Shown piece after piece: positions 45,346-53,907 of a stretch of DNA of 64,000 nucleotides (the stretch's first letter is position 1; each line of letters starts with the position of its first letter). The stretch is from Bin80 sp965219915. Its GTDB lineage: Bacteria; Bacteroidota; Rhodothermia; Rhodothermales; Bin80. The stretch is taken from the NCBI GenBank assembly GCA_965219915.1, contig OZ244794.1, forward strand, positions 3,162,001 through 3,226,000, read 5' to 3'. Position numbers and translations under genes: made by a program. The notes beneath the pieces are model-generated. The model searched no databases. It was not told where the DNA came from and was given only the letters and a program-made list of their open reading frames with translations.

Positions 45346-46230
45346 TTATTCCAGTAATGCGTTGTAGCTCGAAAGTCGAGCAGGGTCTGCATCTGAGAGT
45401 AGATCATAAGCATCCCCCTGCTCATTTGAACCTTCAAAAATACCAACCAACTCCTTGTGCTTCGTAGAAAAAAAGATGTCGAAAACGTACTGCCTAGCCT
45501 GATCTTCATATAGATCAGACATAGTCTGCAACACTTCCAGGACTTTTATCCGTGCAGACTCCTGATTCAGGACAAACAAATCCAGCGCCCCAATATGATA
45601 CTGGTAATACACTTCGCGAAGTGGACGCATCCTTGGATTTGTCATCTGATCCACGATACGTGCGCGCCCATCAATATCCAATGTGCTCCATCCGGCGGCG
45701 TTACTGCTTGAAGCTAACTGCTGAATCCGCTTCGCTTGCTGAAAATGCTCCTCACCTCCAAACTCACTAAAGCTATCATAGTCATAGCCCAACATCAGGT
45801 AAGCATAATAGTCCAGAACCGAGGTCAGTTGGTCAAACCGTTCTACCTCAAACACCAACGGAGCACCCTGCGCATAACTAAAGTCCCATGCGTCGTCACT
45901 GATTTGCAAAAGGGGAGTCTTTGCCATCGTTCCATAAATCGGACGCGTGCTGGTCAAAACAAGTTGGGCCCGGAATGATGTGAGGGTATAACTCTCCTGA
46001 AATACAATCTGCATAGAGCATTCAATCAACTCATGCACTTCAAACTGATCGTCGGTCCAGTTGTTGTTATTCATATAATCCTCTATCTGCCGCTCCAGAT
46101 CTTCAAGGAATCCAAATCCCGAACCTTCCAACTTCCGGTAGTTAATCTGTGCCGAACACCTGAACTCACGTGCCATCGAAACCGACACAGCACCGGCCAG
46201 AATACAAATAATCAACAGAGATCGCATCAT
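45346..46230 (-). CDS. porD: DUF4835 / PorD-like type IX secretion protein
   Basis: About 294 residues from ATG at 46230 (TTG 18 nt earlier is possible). Signal peptide ends near SMA; the mature N-terminus REFRCSAQINYRKLEGSGFG, YTLTSFRAQLVLTSTRPIYG and YYAYLMLGYDYDSFSEFGG are the DUF4835 pattern, a family that includes PorD of the type IX secretion system. This is one of the strongest signs of a Bacteroidota-type organism. Other T9SS genes are not in the window. Confidence 0.88.
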   Translation of the reverse strand: MMRSLLIICILAGAVSVSMAREFRCSAQINYRKLEGSGFGFLEDLERQIEDYMNNNNWTDDQFEVHELIECSMQIVFQESYTLTSFRAQLVLTSTRPIYGTMAKTPLLQISDDAWDFSYAQGAPLVFEVERFDQLTSVLDYYAYLMLGYDYDSFSEFGGEEHFQQAKRIQQLASSSNAAGWSTLDIDGRARIVDQMTNPRMRPLREVYYQYHIGALDLFVLNQESARIKVLEVLQTMSDLYEDQARQYVFDIFFSTKHKELVGIFEGSNEQGDAYDLLSDADPARLSSYNALLE

Positions 46231-46424
46231 TCGCTTCTCAAAACACACAAGCTACCAGTACCAGTACACCGTAGGGCTGGTTTATAATCAAGCCTGACGC
46301 ACGGCAATCGGTATTCCTCGGTGGCAAAGTCATGCTCGTGTAAATATCATGCACAACTAGTGGCGCGAAAGTACATGAATTAATATAATTTGTTCATTTC
46401 TAAGGCCCGTTGGGCGGACAAATA

Positions 46425-49229
46425 CTACATGAGCGTAAAATAGCGCTGGCTTAACTCCAGTGGATTGATTGCTATACGTACCTCCAGATCCAGATAGTGG
46501 AAGATGCGAAACTGGCTTCCCAGACCCATTCCAACCGCCCAGCCGCCACTGTAATCTTCACTCATAAGGATGTATTCCGCAAATCCGTGCAGGTAGACCG
46601 CATTGATGTATACAGGGATACTCAGGAGTCCATTTTCTGGATACCATACGGGTTGCAGCACCTCTAAATCAACCTTGCCATGGATACCATGGCCAAGGAA
46701 CGCCTCCCTTCCACGAGGAAGAATCAACGAATTGCTGTATACACCTGCATCATTCTGAACAAGTACAGACGCTCCAAATATCGTACCAGTATTCCAACGC
46801 CGATAGGGAGACCAATACTGGCTGAACCTCAGATACATGCCAACCCGCCGGGATGCATCGTCTCTGTGCAAATCTGCACGTCCATATACCCCAAGTGTCG
46901 CTCCCCTGTTAGGCCATATATCACGTGGGTTTTTCTGGATCCCAGCTGCAAACCACAAGCCGGCATCAGCCGTGGTCCGGTCACTCCACTCGGCAAGTGA
47001 ACGGCCTGTGTCCAGAAGGTACGGTACAGGGCCTTCATCCAGACTAAACCATCTCGTCCGTTCAGTACGGACACCTGAAAAAATTCTTGCATAACTGTTG
47101 CGAACATTAGACTCGAACCTGAGAGGCAGCGCGAAATTCACACCAGCTCCCACTGACTGCTCGCCATATGTTCTGTCCTGAACTGATTGATCCTGTGCCA
47201 CGATCCTGGCAATAACCGCCCTGGGTTCGTTATATGCTTCGAATGTAGCTAAAACTGGACCCAAAGCTGTACTTATCGCTGCACGCTGCCACGCTTTTTG
47301 TGACTGCAATGTGAACTCGGCGGAGTAGGTTACACGACGAAGAGGATCACTACCGTACGCAGCAAGTCCGCCTCTTAACCCCAACCTGCTTTCGGGGGCC
47401 TGGGACGACCAGAAACCCACCGGGAGAATCATCCGAGGCCAAAGTCTTCCGCCTAATCTGTACGGCTGGTACGTGAAATCATCCGGCACTTGTAATCTAT
47501 CAACAATGCCCGGCAGTTGATCCGCTGGCATGAGCGATATACGCTGCCCATCACTCGGGGAGAACACTGTTGCAACTACATCATAGCGCTCGTGCTGATA
47601 GTCGACATAAATCAGCGTTCGTCCATCCGCAGACAGCTGCGGATCCAATGCTCCATACGAAACTCCTGTCAGCCGACTGGTTTGTTCTGATTGCAAGTCA
47701 TAACAATAGACATCCGTCACGCCATCCCGGTCCGCGGTGAACAGGAGATAGTGCCCATCTGAACTCCATGAAATCTCCCGCACCGCCCCTCTTTCCAGAG
47801 CAATCAGGGGCGTAAGCATGCCGTCCGGCGCAGCCAAATAGACTACTTGTGTGCCGCCATGCCGAACCAATAGCGCGGTCTTATCCCCTGCGTGTGCGAT
47901 CTGTACGAGGTCGGCCTGACTTCGTCCCCGGATCGTCCGAATACTTCCGTCCTCATCAATCTGGACCCATTTATTACGCTGCCCGTCATTTTGGAGTGCC
48001 CAAACGCCGGCAGAAGTTTGTACTGGCATGTGCAAACGTGCTCCATTGGTGACACGAGTCTCGCTGCCTCGGCGCAGATCATATGCAAATACATCTGCAA
48101 CTGAACGCAGCGTTGAAAATCTATCCGGAACGTACCGGGCATACACAAACACACTGTCCTTCACACTGAACCATGCATCCTCCGGCAGCAATACAGCGTG
48201 GATAAGTTGAGATTGGCCAGTTTCGGCATCGAGTCCGTACAACCCGGGAGTTTCGCTCAGACCCCGCCGATACACCACGAGTGTCGAATCATTCAGCCAC
48301 TGGGGCCACCGTTGCAGTACCCCCTTTTGTCCGGCAAGTATGTTTGCAGGTTTTGTAGCCTGGCGGATAGTTGAGATCGTTTCCTGCTTAAATTCAACGG
48401 ACAATTCCCGTAATGACTGACCTGTTGCACGACGCAAGCCCAATCCTGTTGATCGGATCGGATTCCGATAACGCCGGGTTCGCATCTTCTCGAAAAAAGC
48501 GCCTCCGTCGCGCCCTGCCTGCCAAGCAAAAAAATTGGCCCCACCGATGTAGTGACGGTTTCCGTGGAAAGCGTAGCGGGGAGCTTCAAAAAGTTGTGAC
48601 AAGCTCCAGGGGCGTTCAGAGGCCATCGCGGCACGATATTGCATCTGGAATCGTGCATCATTTAAACGTCCTGCGCGGTGAACCCCAAGACTCTCGAAAT
48701 AGACGGCCGCCCCCTCATTCAATCCTGGCGGAAGCGATAAATTGAACGTGCGCGCAGCGTCTGGGGCAAACCAATGAACCAGTTTACCCAACCCCCAGGG
48801 GCCACCTGCTTGCCCCTGGGATGCGTGTACAAGCTCATGCGTTGCAACTGTCTCTATCCAGGAAGGAAGGTTCGGCCCCAATCGTCCGCCTTTGATATGA
48901 GGAATCTCAATCTCCTGACGGAATGGATGTGTATGAACATACCCGTTAGACCGATCATTTGCGCTGTTCAGTACCACAGGCATCCACATTGTCCGGGCCT
49001 CCCCCGAAAGTGCCTGTGCTTCTGGCAGCATGCGTTCCAGCACTACGCCGGTTTCCCAAGCCTCGGCCGCTGCCCCCTCTTCAAAAATAATCTCGAAATG
49101 TTGCGTCCTGTGCACTTGATAGCGGCTCCCAAGCGGCCGTACTACAGGCTCGTACGCAATCCACTGGCCCGAGACGGATGGGACTGCAACCAGCAGGATG
49201 AGGCAGGAAGCGAACACACGAAAACGCAT
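46425..49229 (-). CDS. Large exported beta-propeller / beta-barrel protein
   Basis: 934 residues from the ATG at 49229. The open frame extends upstream, but only through the tRNA-Ser gene. A signal peptide (MRFRVFASCLILLVAVPSVSG) is followed by a metallopeptidase-like part with ATHELVHASQG (HExxH, about residue 140) and LNEGAAVYFES. WD40/TolB-type repeats come next (SWSSDGHYLLFTADRDGVTD, DPQLSADGRTLIYVD), then a C-terminal outer-membrane barrel ending RYFTLM. The HELVH suggests a gluzincin-type peptidase. Its start is 3 nt after the tRNA-Ser 3' end, so it is probably cotranscribed with the tRNA. Confidence 0.8.
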   Translation of the reverse strand: MRFRVFASCLILLVAVPSVSGQWIAYEPVVRPLGSRYQVHRTQHFEIIFEEGAAAEAWETGVVLERMLPEAQALSGEARTMWMPVVLNSANDRSNGYVHTHPFRQEIEIPHIKGGRLGPNLPSWIETVATHELVHASQGQAGGPWGLGKLVHWFAPDAARTFNLSLPPGLNEGAAVYFESLGVHRAGRLNDARFQMQYRAAMASERPWSLSQLFEAPRYAFHGNRHYIGGANFFAWQAGRDGGAFFEKMRTRRYRNPIRSTGLGLRRATGQSLRELSVEFKQETISTIRQATKPANILAGQKGVLQRWPQWLNDSTLVVYRRGLSETPGLYGLDAETGQSQLIHAVLLPEDAWFSVKDSVFVYARYVPDRFSTLRSVADVFAYDLRRGSETRVTNGARLHMPVQTSAGVWALQNDGQRNKWVQIDEDGSIRTIRGRSQADLVQIAHAGDKTALLVRHGGTQVVYLAAPDGMLTPLIALERGAVREISWSSDGHYLLFTADRDGVTDVYCYDLQSEQTSRLTGVSYGALDPQLSADGRTLIYVDYQHERYDVVATVFSPSDGQRISLMPADQLPGIVDRLQVPDDFTYQPYRLGGRLWPRMILPVGFWSSQAPESRLGLRGGLAAYGSDPLRRVTYSAEFTLQSQKAWQRAAISTALGPVLATFEAYNEPRAVIARIVAQDQSVQDRTYGEQSVGAGVNFALPLRFESNVRNSYARIFSGVRTERTRWFSLDEGPVPYLLDTGRSLAEWSDRTTADAGLWFAAGIQKNPRDIWPNRGATLGVYGRADLHRDDASRRVGMYLRFSQYWSPYRRWNTGTIFGASVLVQNDAGVYSNSLILPRGREAFLGHGIHGKVDLEVLQPVWYPENGLLSIPVYINAVYLHGFAEYILMSEDYSGGWAVGMGLGSQFRIFHYLDLEVRIAINPLELSQRYFTLM

Positions 49230-49232
49230 CTG

Positions 49233-49318
49233 CGGAGGGGGAGGGATTCGAACCCCCGGTAGACAATGCCTACAATGGTTTTCGAGACCACCCCGTTCGA
49301 CCACTCCGGCACCCCTCC
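49233..49318 (-). tRNA. tRNA-Ser (anticodon CGA)
   Basis: 86-nt class II tRNA. Acceptor GGAGGGG pairs with CCCCTCC, the discriminator is G, and the anticodon loop CTCGAAA gives CGA, reading UCG. The long variable arm and TTCGAAT T-loop are present; CCA is not encoded (CAG follows). The ATG of the next CDS begins 3 nt after its 3' end. Confidence 0.95.
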
Positions 49319-49600
49319 GGCTCCGTGTGAACGAGCAGGAAAAGTGGTTTGTTCGTACTGCTTCCCTGATCATCGTATGCCTAGAGTTTGACCTGTAGGC
49401 AAGATCACACAGAGTACAGATCTATTCCAAGCTTCGTTAAGTTGTGAGTTTCACGTGTTCCCAGTTATGATTAGTCGTGCACCTCCTGGGATCACTGCTC
49501 ACAACCTTGGAGACTTTGGACTTCCATTCCCCTAAAAATCGTTAGAGGCCTCTGTTCTTGGATCGAATAAGATCGAGGCACGATTCCCGTCCGAATACCA

Positions 49601-52435
49601 CTACGCCAACTCAGGTGCAGGCAACATATTGTGGATCAATTCTTGTATGTTCCGAAGAACCGCGTCTAGTTTTTCCGGCTCTCGTCCCCCGGCGGTTGCA
49701 AAGTCTGGCTTACCACCCCCGCCACCGCCAATCTGGCGTGCCAATTGGTTAACAATAGCCCCCGCCTTTACACCTTTGGGTAACAGGTCGTCCGTAACAA
49801 CCGCCACCAGATAAGCTTTTTGTCCTCCAGGATCGCACGTACCTAGGACGCCCACACTTGAAGGGCCAAGCCGGCGGCGAAGCTCCTGCCCCAGTGACCT
49901 CAGCATCGCCATATCTGTATCGTCAATGCGCCCAGCGACTACATTGACCCCACTCAATACGGACACATTATCCAGCAGTCCGTCTACCTCAGCTAAAAGA
50001 CGTGCGTGGCGAAGCTGCTCCAGTTCCTTCTGCAGAGAGCGGTTCGTTTCCAGAAGCTCTGCCACAGATTCTTCGATGGGGCGCTTTGAGCCCTTGAACT
50101 GTCTCCTGGCACGCGTGAGCATTTCCCGCTCCTGAGTAACTAAATTAACGGCATCAACCCCCGTGATGGCTTCTACACGACGGATGCCTGCGGCAACCGA
50201 TCCTTCAGATTGAAGGAGAAAGAGCCCGATCTCACCAGTTGCGCCAACATGTGTGCCCCCGCATAATTCCACAGAAAAACCCGGATCAAACGTGACCATA
50301 CGTACGATATCGCCGTACTTCTCGCCAAAGAGTGCCATAGCTCCGCGCGCCAGTGCCTCCTTGTAAGGCACATTGTCCTCGATTTCTGCAATAATATTTC
50401 GCTGCACCTGCTCATTGACCCGATCCTGAACACGCCTTAAATCTTCTGGACTGACTCGTTCGTAATGGCTGAAATCAAACCGCAAATGCCCTTCTGCTAC
50501 GAGCGAACCTTTTTGCTCTACTCCAGGCCCAAGCGTCTCTCTCAACGCTGCGTGCATCAGGTGTGTTGCTGTGTGATGTTTCGCAATGCGCTGCCGGCGC
50601 TCTTGATCCACACTAGCTGTAACCTCGCACTCCAGGCTAGACGGAAAACGTTCAACCTTGTGCAAAATCTGATCTTGCCATACCTGAGTATCAACAACAG
50701 GAATAACCTCACCATCAAAATCGAGTATACCCGTATCTCCAACCTGCCCCCCGCTTTCGGCATAGAATGGGGTGCTGTCCAGTACAATAACCCCCGCATC
50801 TACATCAGACCCAATGACACGCGCACCTTCTAGTGTTGTCACTTCATAACCGACAAACTTCTTCTTTGCATTTGATTGCTGTTCCTTGGTTCTGATAACT
50901 CCGTCCGGCTGGCCGACGGACAATGTCGTCTGAGCACTGGCACTGCGTGCACGGTGCTTCTGCTCAGCCATCAATTCTTCAAATCTGGGCATGTCCACAT
51001 GGTGACCGTGCTCACGCGCCATTAACTGCGTAAGGTCTACCGGAAACCCGTAAGTATCATGCAGTAAAAACGCAATCTCCCCAGGTAGACGGCCCAATCG
51101 GGCAATCGAAATGAACGACTGTAAGCTATCGGTATCATTCGCGTAGGCTTTTCTCAACAGATCCTGAATAAACGCATCTTCCTGTAAGCCCTCAATACAG
51201 TCTTCCCAATCACTTGAAGAGAGTTTGCCTACGTACGTACAAACGGAATCAAACAGTTTCAGGCCGCGCCCTAAGGTTCGCAGGAAAGCCCGTTCCTCTC
51301 CTCGAATACTCTCGGTGACGAATGCCGACTTCTCCCCCAGGTTCGGGGAAACTTCTCCAAGTGAATTTATGACTGTCGGGACTAGACGACACAGAAATGG
51401 CTCCTTGAGATCAAGCGTAGTATACCCGTAACGAACTGCCCGTCGCAAAATTCTGCGAATAACATACCCCCGTCCCACATTACCCGGAGTTACTCCATCC
51501 GCAATGGCCACTGCAATGGCACGGACATGATCCACTATAACCCGCAAAGCGATTCGGATACTGTCCGAGTCCAGGGCGGGGTCTATGTCATCGTACCCTC
51601 GAATTCCGGCGATCGGCGTTTGTCGGGCCACTTCGTTTAGAAGCTCGCTGAAAGCATCCGTATCATAGGTACTGACCTTTCCCTGCAATATGGCCGCGAG
51701 GCGCTCGAGCCCCATACCGGTATCTACATGGCGCTCCGCCAAGGGCACAAGCCCATGATCTACTTGCGCATCATACTGAATGAAAACCAAATTCCACAAC
51801 TCAATCACCGTGGAGAGATCCTTGTTCACGCATTCGCTCCCGGGTATCTGCTCACGCTCCTCCTCTGAACGAAGGTCGATGTGAATCTCTGAGCAAGGCC
51901 CGCACGGCCCCGTCTCTCCCATCATCCAGAAGTTATCCTTGGAGTTGCCATACATAACATGTTCATTGGGTAAAAAGCGCCTCCACAAGTCTGCGGCTTC
52001 TTCGTCTGAAGGTAAACCCAGGTCAGCATCCCCAGCGTGAACCGTTGCATAAAGCCGATCCGCGGGTAGCCCCCACCGCTCCACGAGTAGTTCCCAGGCC
52101 AGGTCAATTGCCTCCTTCTTGAAGTAGTCACCAAAGCTCCAGTTACCCAGCATTTCGAAGAAGGTGTGATGATACGTGTCGTGACCCACTTCTTCAAGAT
52201 CGTTGTGCTTGCCAGACACTCGAAGGCATTTTTGGGTATCTGCAGCTCGAACGTATGACCGTGAATCCTCCCCCAAAAAGATGTCCTTGAACTGGGCCAT
52301 GCCCGAGTTAATAAACAGCAGCGTCGGATCATCTAAGGGTACAAGAGAGGCACTGGGGACAATCGTATGCCCCTTTTCCTCAAAGAACTCCAGGAATTCC
52401 TTCCTGATTTGGGATATACTGCGACGTTTTTCCAT
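49601..52435 (-). CDS. alaS: Alanine--tRNA ligase
   Basis: 944 residues. Class II core at the N-terminus (TLLFINSGMAQFKDIFLG, GNWSFGDYFKKEAI), editing domain with HHTATHLMHAALRE (HxxxH) and CGGTHVGATGEIGLF, and C-Ala end with GGGGGGKPDFATAGGR. Longer than usual (about 870-880): roughly 40 extra residues sit between FLRTLGRGLKLFD and the conserved LHDTYGFPVDLT, including DWEDCIEGLQEDAFIQDLL. The rest is standard. Confidence 0.97.
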   Translation of the reverse strand: MEKRRSISQIRKEFLEFFEEKGHTIVPSASLVPLDDPTLLFINSGMAQFKDIFLGEDSRSYVRAADTQKCLRVSGKHNDLEEVGHDTYHHTFFEMLGNWSFGDYFKKEAIDLAWELLVERWGLPADRLYATVHAGDADLGLPSDEEAADLWRRFLPNEHVMYGNSKDNFWMMGETGPCGPCSEIHIDLRSEEEREQIPGSECVNKDLSTVIELWNLVFIQYDAQVDHGLVPLAERHVDTGMGLERLAAILQGKVSTYDTDAFSELLNEVARQTPIAGIRGYDDIDPALDSDSIRIALRVIVDHVRAIAVAIADGVTPGNVGRGYVIRRILRRAVRYGYTTLDLKEPFLCRLVPTVINSLGEVSPNLGEKSAFVTESIRGEERAFLRTLGRGLKLFDSVCTYVGKLSSSDWEDCIEGLQEDAFIQDLLRKAYANDTDSLQSFISIARLGRLPGEIAFLLHDTYGFPVDLTQLMAREHGHHVDMPRFEELMAEQKHRARSASAQTTLSVGQPDGVIRTKEQQSNAKKKFVGYEVTTLEGARVIGSDVDAGVIVLDSTPFYAESGGQVGDTGILDFDGEVIPVVDTQVWQDQILHKVERFPSSLECEVTASVDQERRQRIAKHHTATHLMHAALRETLGPGVEQKGSLVAEGHLRFDFSHYERVSPEDLRRVQDRVNEQVQRNIIAEIEDNVPYKEALARGAMALFGEKYGDIVRMVTFDPGFSVELCGGTHVGATGEIGLFLLQSEGSVAAGIRRVEAITGVDAVNLVTQEREMLTRARRQFKGSKRPIEESVAELLETNRSLQKELEQLRHARLLAEVDGLLDNVSVLSGVNVVAGRIDDTDMAMLRSLGQELRRRLGPSSVGVLGTCDPGGQKAYLVAVVTDDLLPKGVKAGAIVNQLARQIGGGGGGKPDFATAGGREPEKLDAVLRNIQELIHNMLPAPELA

Positions 52436-52618
52436 TAAGATGGATCAAGTCAGATCCCCCATGGAACGATTGATTGACTGATCTTGTGCCTGCACGCACA
52501 GCACATCCAAATACGTTAGGGGTTTTAGTGTTTACAACACGAACTGCAACATTGGTTCATCAGCGAACGTAGGCAAGTCTAGTCAGTCAAATACCCCGAA
52601 ACCAATTGAGATATCGCC

Positions 52619-53668
52619 ATGCGCTCATACCTGAAGCCCATCTCCTTTGCTGTGCTATTGCTTATCGCCGCCCCAGTCATTGCGCAGGATCAGTTTACTC
52701 CGATCAGTGAAAAGTTTTCTTCCAACCAAGTCGACAACCTCACGCTCAGCGTTGTAGATGCTGATGTGACAGTGAACACATCTGATGCATCCAGCGTGAC
52801 TGTCGATGTCACCGTTGACGGCCGTGACCGTGACAAAGCAATGGAGTACTATGAAAAACAGAATTTCAGCGTGTCCCTCGAAGGTGGAACATTGCATGTT
52901 GTCTCGAAACCAGACAAGAACTACCGGGGACCCTCCAATTGGCGCAACGCGATAGGCATTCATGTCATGATCAACATGCCAACTGATGTGCCTTCGAGTA
53001 TCCGCACCTCCGATGGCGACTTGGCTATTGAGGAATTGACCGCCGGGGCACAAATCAGAACCAGTGATGGCGACATAGATATCGGGCAAATCTCAGGTGG
53101 AGAAATTGCGATCCGAACTTCAGATGGTAGTATCGCTGCTGATCTGCTCCAAGGACCCTCCATATCCATCAGAACCAGCGACGGAGATCTCATGCTCGGG
53201 GAACTCATCGGAAATATCGTTCGTGCCCAAACCTCCGATGGAGACATAGTAATCGAAACTGTATCTGGTGAGTTTGAAGCGAGGACATCAGATGGTGATC
53301 TGCACATCGGCAACATGACGTCTTCCCGTGCGAAAGTCCAAACCTCGGATGGCGACGTCAAGGTTAGCAACGTTACAGGAAGTCTTACCGTCATTTCCAG
53401 TGACGGAGATGTAGTACTTGAACTGGTTGATCCAGGAGAAATATCCGTGTACGTTGGCGATGGCGATGTGCTTGTTGCAATACCCGCCGACATCTCGACC
53501 ACACTTGATGTGACAGCGAGTGATGGTGATGTGGATATGGATAGTTTCTCGAATTTCTCGGGCAATATCGAGGACTCGAGAGTTACCGGCGACCTCAATG
53601 GTGGCGGACCGACGATTAGCGTGCGTACGTCTGATGGAGATGCGGTAATGCGAAGTCTCCGGCGCTAA
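52619..53668 (+). CDS. DUF4097 protein with TSDGD repeats
   Basis: 349 residues with a signal peptide (cleavage after VIA). About 110 residues in, a repeat starts: eleven copies of a roughly 19-residue unit with (R/Q)TSDGD or close variants and alternating hydrophobic residues. This predicts a right-handed beta-helix of DUF4097 (putative adhesin) type. The acidic Asp/Asn turns may bind calcium. It is exported; ligand unknown. It is transcribed divergently from alaS. Confidence 0.88.
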   Translation: MRSYLKPISFAVLLLIAAPVIAQDQFTPISEKFSSNQVDNLTLSVVDADVTVNTSDASSVTVDVTVDGRDRDKAMEYYEKQNFSVSLEGGTLHVVSKPDKNYRGPSNWRNAIGIHVMINMPTDVPSSIRTSDGDLAIEELTAGAQIRTSDGDIDIGQISGGEIAIRTSDGSIAADLLQGPSISIRTSDGDLMLGELIGNIVRAQTSDGDIVIETVSGEFEARTSDGDLHIGNMTSSRAKVQTSDGDVKVSNVTGSLTVISSDGDVVLELVDPGEISVYVGDGDVLVAIPADISTTLDVTASDGDVDMDSFSNFSGNIEDSRVTGDLNGGGPTISVRTSDGDAVMRSLRR

Positions 53669-53907
53669 GAAACTGCTCATCCGCGCATTTCAGGTGAATA
53701 GGCATTTAATCTCGATCTAGCATCTGCCCGGTTGAAAACGGGTCTATCGAATGACTTTCACTGAAACTGCAAGGCGGTGCTGCTGCCTTAGTGGTATTCT
53801 GTGGGATGCGGCTCCTACGATTCCAGAAAGTGACTTGTCGCTGAGCACGGCCTCCAGGGTTTATTCAGATCACCACGCATGCACACATTATAGCTGCTTG
53901 TACGGGA

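Noticed and set aside
49230..49373. N-terminal extension of the 934-residue protein
   Set aside because: The extra 48 codons lie across the tRNA-Ser gene; the ATG at 49229 starts a standard signal peptide.
52960..53598. 212-codon minus-strand ORF opposite the DUF4097 gene
   Set aside because: It is a Ser/Pro-rich antisense shadow created by the repeated TSDGD codons.
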